Both the position numbers and the translations under genes were made by a program. DNA of 33,428 bases from a bacterium (lineage in GTDB: Bacteria; Patescibacteriota; Minisyncoccia; Phycocordibacterales; UBA9973). Position 1 is the first letter of the stretch, and the number at the start of each line of letters is the position of its first letter. The stretch spans positions 1 to 33,428 of the forward strand of contig JAKBMK010000032.1 of assembly GCA_021831595.1 (NCBI GenBank), written 5' to 3'. The notes beneath the pieces were generated by a model, which was not told the origin of the DNA, did not search any database, and saw only the letters and a program-made list of their open reading frames with translations. Positions 7,278 through 13,170 of the stretch are shown here, in pieces.

Positions 7278-8711
7278 ATGAACACAAAAATAGATTTAAA
7301 AAATTTAAACATAGAGAAAGCAAATAAACATTTGAAAGATGGTGACTTTACTGTTAGAGAATTAGTCGATGCTTATTTAGAAGTTATAAAAGAGAAAAAT
7401 ACGGACCTTAATGCTTATCTTGAAATTTTTGATAAGGATATAAACTCTCAGGTAGAGATTGCAGAAAAGATGTTTGAAGATGGAACAGCAACGAAAATGA
7501 CTGGGATACCAATTGCTGTTAAGGATAATATTTTGATTGAAGGGCACATCGCAAGTGCTTCTTCTAAGATGCTTGGTAATCACACGGCGGTTTATGATGC
7601 TTTTGTCATAGAAAAGTTAAAGAAAGAAGGATCAATTTTCTTGGGCAGAACAAATATGGACGAATTCGCTATGGGTTCTTCTACTGAAACAAGTGCTTAT
7701 GGAGTAACTCGTAATCCTTATGATAGAACTCGTGTACCGGGAGGATCTTCAGGTGGTTCGGCGGTGGCAGTTGCGGCCGATATGGCGCTAGTATCACTTG
7801 GGACAGAGACTTGTGGTTCTGTTCGTCAGCCATCATCATTTTGTGGGCTTGTAGGTATGAAGCCTACATATGGAGCAATTTCTCGAAGTGGAATTATCGC
7901 TATGGGAAGCTCTCTTGACCAGGTTGGTCCGATGGGGAAGAGTGTATCTGATGTTGAAATTCTTTATAATACTATTTCTGGCAAAGATCCTCTTGATAGT
8001 ACATCGTTAACAGATGAATTTAAATCTAAATTTGACAAGGCACCTTTGAAGAAAAAAATAGGTGTTCCTCGTGACTTTTTAAGTGGGGGAGGAATAAATG
8101 AAGAGGTTCTTAAAAATTTCGAAGAGAGCTGTGAAAAATTAAAAAAAGCTGGATATGAAATAGTAGATGTGACTTCTAAAACAATGCAATATTCTCTAGC
8201 TGTTTACTATATAATTATGCCTGCAGAAGTTTCAAGTAATCTTGCTCGCTATGATGGCATACGCTATGGTTTCAATATTGACGCACCTAATCTTTATGAT
8301 GTTTATGCACAAAGTAAGGGTAAGGGTTTTGGTAAGGAAGTTCGTAGGCGTTTGCTTCTTGGTACGTATATTCTTTCCCATGGTTATTATGACGCTTATT
8401 ACAATAAAGCCTTGAAAGTTCGAGACATGATTGCCAAGGAGTTATTAGATATCTTTTCAGACGTAGATGCTATTATAAGTCCTACTGTTCCATTTACTGC
8501 ATTTCCACTTGGAGACAAGATGGATGACCCGATGGCTATGTATATGTGTGATATATTCTCTGCTCCAGCGAATTTGGCAGGAATACCTGCAATGTCAGTA
8601 CCAGCTGGAATGAGTAAAGAAGGTTTGCCTATGGGGCTACAGATAACTGCCCCATATCTTCGTGAAGACATACTCTTTACTATTGGGAAAGATTTTGAAA
8701 AATTGGTATAA
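7278..8711 (+). CDS. gatA: Glu-tRNA(Gln) amidotransferase subunit A
   Basis: A 477-aa amidase-signature protein that releases ammonia from glutamine for tRNA-dependent Gln/Asn synthesis. The catalytic Lys-Ser-Ser triad is visible: Lys82 in GIPIAVKDN, Ser157 in PGGSSGGSA and the nucleophile Ser181 in TCGSVRQP; the spacings (75 and 24) match GatA. The residue before the last Gly-Ser is Cys179, where Gly is common. The C-terminal AGIPAMSVPAG and GLPMGLQI motifs are intact. gatB is not adjacent and must lie elsewhere if the complex is complete. The stop codon lies inside the -10 of the next gene. Confidence 0.95.
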   Translation: MNTKIDLKNLNIEKANKHLKDGDFTVRELVDAYLEVIKEKNTDLNAYLEIFDKDINSQVEIAEKMFEDGTATKMTGIPIAVKDNILIEGHIASASSKMLGNHTAVYDAFVIEKLKKEGSIFLGRTNMDEFAMGSSTETSAYGVTRNPYDRTRVPGGSSGGSAVAVAADMALVSLGTETCGSVRQPSSFCGLVGMKPTYGAISRSGIIAMGSSLDQVGPMGKSVSDVEILYNTISGKDPLDSTSLTDEFKSKFDKAPLKKKIGVPRDFLSGGGINEEVLKNFEESCEKLKKAGYEIVDVTSKTMQYSLAVYYIIMPAEVSSNLARYDGIRYGFNIDAPNLYDVYAQSKGKGFGKEVRRRLLLGTYILSHGYYDAYYNKALKVRDMIAKELLDIFSDVDAIISPTVPFTAFPLGDKMDDPMAMYMCDIFSAPANLAGIPAMSVPAGMSKEGLPMGLQITAPYLREDILFTIGKDFEKLV

Positions 8712-8712
8712 T
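8683..8712 (+). promoter_or_regulatory. Promoter of the gene at 8789
   Basis: TTGGGA (8683-8688), 18-bp spacer, TATAAT (8707-8712) preceded by GG. The -10 overlaps the gatA stop. Predicted start near 8719, exactly where the conserved leader begins. Confidence 0.7.
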
Positions 8713-8718
8713 ATAACT

Positions 8719-8788
8719 ACTTGTCCCGTAGTAAAATTTTGATTACGAGACATAAAAATAAACATTATTATTAAATTTTACTATCGGG
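8719..8788 (+). promoter_or_regulatory. Structured leader RNA, copy 1
   Basis: A 70-nt sequence closely similar to the leader of prfB at 14213-14282. CCCGTAGTAAAATTT (8725-8739) pairs with 8773-8788, giving 15 pairs with one bulged base at 8784; the helix ends directly at the ATG. Compared with copy 2, pairs 8731-8781 and 8736-8776 are swapped in a compensatory way. TGTCCCGTA (8722-8730) can alternatively pair with TACGAGACA (8744-8752), with one mismatch. Function unknown; likely cis-regulation or start presentation. Confidence 0.75.
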
Positions 8789-9400
8789 ATGCAACCAGGC
8801 GTAATACAAACTGTTACTGAAAAACCACTATTTGATCCAACATATTTAAATATAGAATATGTTTTTAATAAAATTTATAATTCTATAGGACCAATATGGG
8901 ATACGATAACTGATCCTCACACCTGGACAATTATCGGTATTATTTCTGTCTGCATTTCTATTTTGAGTCTTTTTATTATAATCTTTTCTCTTGTTCGCTT
9001 AATAGAGATACAAATTTTTGATGCACAAGAAATTGAACACGAGATTAATCATGCCTTGGCTAGGGATAAGGAGACAGATAGGTCTACTAATCCACGCTGG
9101 AAATATATACAAACTCTCATTGAAAGTCCAAATGAATCAGATTGGAGGATTGCTGTATTGGAGGCTGATACTCTTCTAGAAGAGAGTTTGAAAGAGAAAG
9201 ATATCGTAGGTAATAATATGTCAGAATTATTAGAAGAAGCTAAAGCAAATGGGTATCCAAATATACAGGGAGCTTGGGATGCACATCTAATTCGCAACAA
9301 AATTGCTCACGAAGGTGCAGATTTCCCGTTTACTCAAATAGAGGGGAGAAGAGTTATAAAACTATATCAGAATATCTTCGAAGACTTAAAGGTAATTTAA
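8789..9400 (+). CDS. Membrane protein with HEPN-like C-terminal domain
   Basis: A 203-aa protein I do not recognise by name. Residues about 48-70 form one clear transmembrane helix (IIGIISVCISILSLFIIIFS), preceded by a short outside segment. The cytoplasmic part is alpha-helical and charged, with a C-terminal AHLIRNKIAHEG motif. RNKIAH fits the Rx4H motif of HEPN-type domains, and 'RNxIAHEG' endings are common in helical DUF4145/HEPN relatives; RNase activity is not established. The gene has its own promoter and the structured leader shared with prfB, and ends at a terminator facing phoH, so it is a single-gene unit. Confidence 0.75.
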   Translation: MQPGVIQTVTEKPLFDPTYLNIEYVFNKIYNSIGPIWDTITDPHTWTIIGIISVCISILSLFIIIFSLVRLIEIQIFDAQEIEHEINHALARDKETDRSTNPRWKYIQTLIESPNESDWRIAVLEADTLLEESLKEKDIVGNNMSELLEEAKANGYPNIQGAWDAHLIRNKIAHEGADFPFTQIEGRRVIKLYQNIFEDLKVI

Positions 9401-9411
9401 AATATAACACT

Positions 9412-9439
9412 AAAAAAGAGCAGCAAGCTGCTCTTTTTT
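9412..9439. terminator. Bidirectional terminator between convergent genes
   Basis: AAAAAAGAGCAGC-AA-GCTGCTCTTTTTT, a perfect 13-bp inverted repeat with A- and T-tracts on either side. It can serve both the gene at 8789 and the minus-strand PhoH gene. Confidence 0.92.
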
Positions 9440-9460
9440 GTTTTATGGTTAATTATTGAA

Positions 9461-10786
9461 TCAAAGTAATCTTGCAGCAAGTTCTGCCAGATCTGATCTC
9501 TCTCCTTTAACGAGGGAGACATGACCGTAGGTTTTCTCTCCATTGAACCTGGAAATAAAATGTGTCAGTCCGTTTGAGGATTGGCTCAGATATGGAGAAT
9601 CAATTTGCGTTGGATCTCCAAGTAGAACCATTTTTGTCCCGACTCCAGCTCTGGTCAAGATAGCCTTTACTTCTGCCGCAGTGTCATTTTGAGTCTCATC
9701 CAGAATGAAGAAGGCTTTCGGAATGCTCCTTCCACGTATGAAAGCTAGTGGTTCCAAGGTAACTTTTTTCTCAGTTTCGTAGATTTTTTTGATAAGAGCC
9801 TCGTTTCCGTTAAGGCTTTTGAGGACTAGCATGTTATCAAAGAATCCTTGCATGTATGGTGATATTTTTTCGTTGGCATCACCAGGCAAGAAACCAAGAT
9901 CGTTATCTGTCAGACCAATAACTTTTCTTGTGTAGTAGATTCTGTCATATAATCCTGTCTTAACAAGATAATAAGCAGCAGCCAGTGTTAAAAGTGTTTT
10001 ACCTGTTCCTGCAGGTCCAGCAAGTGTCATAGAAGAGATGTTTGGATCGAGGAGTAGATTCAAAGCAAAAGCTTGCTCTGAGTTTCTAGCTTCTATTCCC
10101 AATGGCCTCATTTCTTTTTTGTTTATTAAATGAAGATTACCTTCTTTGTAGAATGCAAGAGCTGTTGAGCCAGAAGAGTTCGAGTCAACTGTTACTGATT
10201 CATTTTCCTTCAAGTTAAAATCATTTTTATCAAAAGAAGTAAACTTGTCTTTGTATAAAGATGAAATTATTTCTGAAGTAACCTCAATTGTTTTTGAGGG
10301 AGCGTAGAAAGTTTCTGCTTCAGGAACAGCATCAGTAGTATAATCTTCTGCTGTTATTCCTAATGCGCCGGCTTTGATACGTAAGTTTACATCTTTTGAA
10401 ACAAAGATAACATCATTCTTCACCCCTTTGCTTTTGCCGTCATTTAGTAAGCAATAGGCTGCATTAAGGATGCGATGATCCATGGTCTGCTCAGAAAAAA
10501 TTTTTTTAACCTTATTGTGATAAGGCAAAGAAATCACTCTTAGCTTTCCAAGACCTTCTCCGAGGAGGGCTCCGCCATCATGAACTTTGATTTGAGGCAT
10601 ACCCTCAATTGTTCTCAAGGCTTCTCTGGCGTGGTAGCTTATAGAATCTTCTCCTTTTTTATGGGGGTCCAATTCCATAATTACTTCGATGGGGATTGCT
10701 ACATCATTTTCCTTGAAAGAAAACAGACATTTGCTATCATGCAAGATAACATTTGTGTCTAATACAAAAGTCTTAACAGTACCCAT
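9461..10786 (-). CDS. PhoH-family ATPase with N-terminal PIN domain
   Basis: A 441-aa two-domain protein. Residues about 4-140 are a PIN domain (FVLDTNVILHD with Asp10, then EVIMELDPHKKG), a fold of metal-dependent RNases. Residues about 215-441 are a PhoH ATPase domain: Walker A GPAGTGKT (about 257-264) and Walker B FFILDETQ (about 352-359), with a downstream GDPTQIDSPY segment. PIN-PhoH (PhoH2-like) proteins are RNA helicase/RNase candidates coupled to stress or toxin-antitoxin biology in other bacteria. Here the gene stands alone on the minus strand with TATAAA about 17 nt upstream of the start (10804-10809). Confidence 0.92.
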   Translation of the reverse strand: MGTVKTFVLDTNVILHDSKCLFSFKENDVAIPIEVIMELDPHKKGEDSISYHAREALRTIEGMPQIKVHDGGALLGEGLGKLRVISLPYHNKVKKIFSEQTMDHRILNAAYCLLNDGKSKGVKNDVIFVSKDVNLRIKAGALGITAEDYTTDAVPEAETFYAPSKTIEVTSEIISSLYKDKFTSFDKNDFNLKENESVTVDSNSSGSTALAFYKEGNLHLINKKEMRPLGIEARNSEQAFALNLLLDPNISSMTLAGPAGTGKTLLTLAAAYYLVKTGLYDRIYYTRKVIGLTDNDLGFLPGDANEKISPYMQGFFDNMLVLKSLNGNEALIKKIYETEKKVTLEPLAFIRGRSIPKAFFILDETQNDTAAEVKAILTRAGVGTKMVLLGDPTQIDSPYLSQSSNGLTHFISRFNGEKTYGHVSLVKGERSDLAELAARLL

Positions 10787-10868
10787 TTTGATTCTTTTAT
10801 TAGTTTATACTAGATCTATATTTAACTTAAAACTACTCCTAAATAAAACAGAAGTCAAATAAGCCTTA

Positions 10869-11354
10869 TTAAGACTTTTTGGGAACGATTTTAACTGTTT
10901 CCATCCCACTCAAATATCCATGAAGAGTTGTACCTGTGATAAGAGACATTGGAAGTTGTATGAAAAGTAAATTAATTATTAGTAGATCTAATGGAAACCA
11001 TATGTAAATAAGTGCTGTAGAAAAACTTATTGTATAAAAAATATTGAACATAAGATGTTGTCTGAAAGTATAATGCTTTTTCCAATATGTATCCATTACT
11101 TTCATACCAAAACACCGATCTTTTTGAAAGATAAATATGAATGATTCATATAATCCAAACAACACTATTACAGATATCCTCCAATATATTGTAGGCCCTA
11201 GTATTATCAGGAAGGGGACAGATAATCCAAATGCTATGATAGCATTCAATACAGAAGCTCCAAGCTTTTCAAGCGGGTTACTAGTTTTTTCTTCATACAG
11301 AACACCACTGAGTTGTGGTAACTGTTCAATATGGAGATTTCTTGTTTTTTTCAT
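10869..11354 (-). CDS. RDD-like membrane protein
   Basis: A 161-aa protein with three to four hydrophobic segments (about 35-75 and 104-140). DRCFGMKVMDTYWKKH resembles the cytoplasmic loop of RDD-family proteins (usual form GKxxxGLRV), and the C-terminal TTLHGYLSGMETVKI resembles their usual LHDRLAGTxVV ending. The assignment is by pattern and is moderate. An upstream in-frame ATG (11384) lies inside the tRNA-Asp gene and was rejected in favour of 11354. This start is 3 nt past the tRNA 3' end, so processing of a tRNA-mRNA transcript would leave an almost leaderless message. Confidence 0.68.
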   Translation of the reverse strand: MKKTRNLHIEQLPQLSGVLYEEKTSNPLEKLGASVLNAIIAFGLSVPFLIILGPTIYWRISVIVLFGLYESFIFIFQKDRCFGMKVMDTYWKKHYTFRQHLMFNIFYTISFSTALIYIWFPLDLLIINLLFIQLPMSLITGTTLHGYLSGMETVKIVPKKS

Positions 11355-11357
11355 TTG

Positions 11358-11431
11358 CGCAGTCGAAGGGACTTGAACCCTCAACCTCCCACGTGACAGG
11401 CGGGTGCTCTAACCAGTTGAGCTACGACTGC
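11358..11431 (-). tRNA. tRNA-Asp(GTC)
   Basis: Cloverleaf on the minus strand: acceptor GCAGTCG/CGACTGC, D stem GCTC/GAGC, anticodon loop CTGTCAC giving GTC, T loop TTCAAGT, discriminator G. CCA is not encoded. It is the last tRNA of a minus-strand cluster and the RDD-like gene begins 3 nt after it. Confidence 0.95.
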
Positions 11432-11482
11432 ATTCGTACAACATTTCAAACATAACATAAAATAGAAAATAATTCTACTCTA

Positions 11483-11559
11483 TGGTGTCGATGGCAGGAG
11501 TTGCACCTGCGACCTGGCGCTTATGAAACGCCCGCTCTTACTAACTGAGCTACATCGAC
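11483..11559 (-). tRNA. tRNA-Met(CAT), elongator or Ile2
   Basis: Acceptor GTCGATG/CATCGAC with a normal G1-C72 pair, D stem GCTC/GAGC, anticodon stem GGCGT/GCGCC and loop TTCATAA (CAT). The absence of the initiator's run of G-C pairs and the paired acceptor end argue for elongator Met; lysidine-modified tRNA-Ile(CAT) cannot be excluded. ACCA follows the acceptor, so CCA is encoded. The T loop reads TGCAACT (G at 55) and the D loop has AG in place of GG. Confidence 0.9.
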
Positions 11560-11604
11560 ATTTTCAGCCGTGGACATAATTTTAGCCTGTCACCAGCTTA
11601 CTTG

Positions 11605-11675
11605 TTGCGGGACTTGGAATCGAACCAAGGTCTTAAGGTTATGAGCCTTACGAGATACCATTTCTCTATCCCGCT
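11605..11675 (-). tRNA. Initiator tRNA-fMet(CAT)
   Basis: Anticodon loop CTCATAA on a TAAGG/CCTTA stem; acceptor GCGGG pairs with CCCGC while positions 1 and 72 (A and A) do not pair, the hallmark of bacterial initiator tRNA. D stem GAGA/TCTC, T loop TTCGATT. Only two of the usual three G-C pairs at the bottom of the anticodon stem are present. CCA is not encoded. Confidence 0.88.
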
Positions 11676-11705
11676 ATTTATATTAGATTAAACCAATATT
11701 TGCTT

Positions 11706-11734
11706 ATAATAACCCGAAATCATAAATTTTGCAA
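11706..11734 (-). promoter_or_regulatory. Promoter of the minus-strand tRNA cluster
   Basis: On the minus strand TTGCAA (11729-11734), 17-bp spacer, TATTAT (11706-11711). The start would be near 11699, 24 nt before tRNA-fMet; the cluster fMet, Met, Asp and the RDD-like gene could be one transcript. Confidence 0.7.
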
Positions 11735-11737
11735 TGA

Positions 11738-11766
11738 TTGAAAAACGCCCCAATTTAAGGTATTCT
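11738..11766 (+). promoter_or_regulatory. Promoter of tRNA-Thr(GGT)
   Basis: TTGAAA (11738-11743), exactly 17 bp, TATTCT (11761-11766), 16 bp before the tRNA. It is back to back with the minus-strand tRNA promoter. Confidence 0.75.
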
Positions 11767-11782
11767 TAGGAGAGTTTATTTA

Positions 11783-11854
11783 GCCTTCATAGCTTAGTGG
11801 CAAAGCACTCCCTTGGTAAGGGAGAGAGCGTGAGTCCGATTCTCACTGAAGGCT
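11783..11854 (+). tRNA. tRNA-Thr(GGT)
   Basis: Acceptor GCCTTCA/TGAAGGC, D stem GCTT/AAGC, anticodon stem CTCCC/GGGAG with loop TTGGTAA (GGT), T stem GTGAG/CTCAC, discriminator T. CCA is not encoded. The T loop is TCCGATT: conserved U55 is replaced by C. Its 3' part is duplicated downstream at 11963-11984. Confidence 0.93.
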
Positions 11855-11891
11855 CAAAAATACCTGAGTATCTTTGAGTGTGAGAATCGGA
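11835..11891. repeat. Inverted copy of the tRNA-Thr T arm
   Basis: TCCGATTCTCAC in the tRNA (11835-11846) is perfectly complementary to GTGAGAATCGGA at 11880-11891. The downstream arm could compete with T-arm folding in the precursor. Confidence 0.6.
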
Positions 11892-11894
11892 AAG

Positions 11895-11940
11895 CTTTTC
11901 GATGTATATGAGAAATTACTATTTCGAATATACCGAAAAG
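11895..11940 (+). repeat. Hairpin between tRNA-Thr and its 3' duplicate
   Basis: CTTTTCG (11895-11901) and GTATAT (11904-11909) pair with ATATAC (11928-11933) and CGAAAAG (11934-11940), a 13-bp stem with a 2-nt bulge. It lies in the short segment bracketed by the tRNA-Thr direct repeats. Confidence 0.55.
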
Positions 11941-11949
11941 GTGTACTGC

Positions 11950-11984
11950 TCCTGTAAGGAGAGATTCTCACTGAAGGCTCAAAA
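11950..11984 (+). pseudogene. Truncated tRNA-Thr-like remnant
   Basis: CTCC-TGTAA-GGAG resembles an anticodon arm, and 22 bases (11963-11984) are identical to the tRNA-Thr(GGT) 3' end plus flank (11838-11859). The acceptor 5' strand, D arm and the 5' half of the T stem are absent. It looks like a decayed second tRNA-Thr (possibly TGT) or an attachment-site-like duplicate of the tRNA 3' end. Confidence 0.55.
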
Positions 11985-12494
11985 TCACATAGAGATTTCT
12001 ATAAAAGTTTTAGAGGTTATTTTTGATATGAGATGTAACATGTCTTCTTTTTTGATAGCAAGACATCCTTTTGTATATTCCATATTTTCCTTCATTATAT
12101 GAATAAAAATTGCGCTACCCTCATTTTTTATTACAGGTGAATCATTATATCCAATAATTAAAACTATATCGTACATATTATCTTCTCTCCATAAATTTTC
12201 ATAACTCCCATTGAATGGTAGTTTAATAAATGTGTTGTATTCATTTCTTGATGGGTCGTCACACCATGCATTGTCTTTTGACAATGGGGTACATTTTATC
12301 TGGGTCTCAGGTTTCTTTATTTTATCCTCTCTATAATATATTTCTCTTATAGGGAAAGTCCCCATTGGTGTTTTCCAATCTCCCTCTTTTTTGTTGTCTG
12401 TTATCCCGTCTCTTCCAAAAACACAAAAAAAAGAGCACTTATCATCCAATGATAGTAATCTCTTTTTATAACTGGCTTTCATTATATCAAACAT
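11985..12494 (-). CDS. L,D-transpeptidase-like (YkuD-type) protein
   Basis: A 169-aa protein with the YkuD-family pattern: GRDGITDNKKEGDWKTPMGTF at the start of the fold, then His132 in IFIHIM and the catalytic Cys144 in YTKGCLAI (family form HG...SxGC). Such enzymes form 3-3 peptidoglycan cross-links or cut and transfer stem peptides. No signal peptide is visible, so export or a cytoplasmic role is unclear. It starts 4 nt after the stop of the NlpC/P60-like gene and ends exactly at the tRNA-Thr repeat. A second ATG at 12482 is an alternative start. Confidence 0.78.
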   Translation of the reverse strand: MFDIMKASYKKRLLSLDDKCSFFCVFGRDGITDNKKEGDWKTPMGTFPIREIYYREDKIKKPETQIKCTPLSKDNAWCDDPSRNEYNTFIKLPFNGSYENLWREDNMYDIVLIIGYNDSPVIKNEGSAIFIHIMKENMEYTKGCLAIKKEDMLHLISKITSKTFIEISM

Positions 12495-12498
12495 ATTT

Positions 12499-12954
12499 TT
12501 ATTCTACTTTATCAAGAGAAGAATGCCAATACATATCTAAAACTGGAGCCTTTTTCTTAATTCCATCCTTATCGAGTCCGGAATAATGTAGTGGATGTTC
12601 ACCTGGCATTCCAAGTGAACTACGGTTAGAAACAGCTTGTTGTTCTCCGATATAAACTCCTAGGTGTTTGTGATCTGCTCCGTTTTGGTGTACAGAACCC
12701 CAAACAATAATACATCCTACCTTTAAAGTTTTTATCTTAAACCAACCATTGTTTTCCATTGCGTATAATGTCCCGGGGACAGTAAAGTGTACTCTATCTA
12801 TCAATCCATGCAAAAGCAAAATAGAAGAAATATAATAGGCACAACTCAAGTCACCATTTTTTAGAACATCATTACCTTCTTGATCAAAGTAACTTCTAAA
12901 GAGCTGAGATCCCGTTGAGTTTTTTACACTCAATAATAAATTTTTTAGTTTCAT
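12499..12954 (-). CDS. NlpC/P60-like cysteine peptidase
   Basis: A 151-aa protein whose pattern fits NlpC/P60 or a related amidase fold: Cys38 in GDLSCAYYISS as nucleophile, VGCIIVWGS as the following strand, and His97 in HKHLGVYIG as catalytic His. No signal peptide is seen. NlpC/P60 enzymes cut peptidoglycan stem peptides. It forms a two-gene unit with the L,D-transpeptidase-like gene, and the pair lies between two tRNA-Thr genes, consistent with a small cell-wall cargo module. Family placement is by motif only. Confidence 0.7.
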   Translation of the reverse strand: MKLKNLLLSVKNSTGSQLFRSYFDQEGNDVLKNGDLSCAYYISSILLLHGLIDRVHFTVPGTLYAMENNGWFKIKTLKVGCIIVWGSVHQNGADHKHLGVYIGEQQAVSNRSSLGMPGEHPLHYSGLDKDGIKKKAPVLDMYWHSSLDKVE

Positions 12955-12996
12955 CTTCTAAAATTTAATTTCTCAAAATTTACCATTTTGTAGAGT

Positions 12997-13026
12997 TTGT
13001 GTCAAAATGGGGGAAGGGTGTATATT
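12997..13026 (+). promoter_or_regulatory. Probable promoter of tRNA-Thr(CGT)
   Basis: TTGTGT (12997-13002), 18 bp, TATATT (13021-13026), about 37 bp before the tRNA. The -35 is weak. Confidence 0.45.
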
Positions 13027-13062
13027 GTATAGGTTAGTTTTACGACATTTTGTCCTGTGAGA

Positions 13063-13135
13063 GCCGAAGTAGCTCAGTTGGTAGAGCAATGGTATCGTAA
13101 ACCGTAGGTCGCCAGTTCGATCCTGGCCTTCGGCT
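13063..13135 (+). tRNA. tRNA-Thr(CGT)
   Basis: Acceptor GCCGAAG/CTTCGGC, D stem GCTC/GAGC, anticodon stem ATGGT/ACCGT with loop ATCGTAA (CGT), T stem GCCAG/CTGGC with loop TTCGATC, discriminator T. CCA is not encoded. Confidence 0.95.
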
Positions 13136-13170
13136 CTGACGGGGGAAGATAATTATTATAAAAATATTTT

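Noticed and set aside
11902-12102. 66-codon plus-strand frame after tRNA-Thr
   Set aside because: It crosses the tRNA repeat and the 3' end of the L,D-transpeptidase-like gene in antisense and shows no motif.
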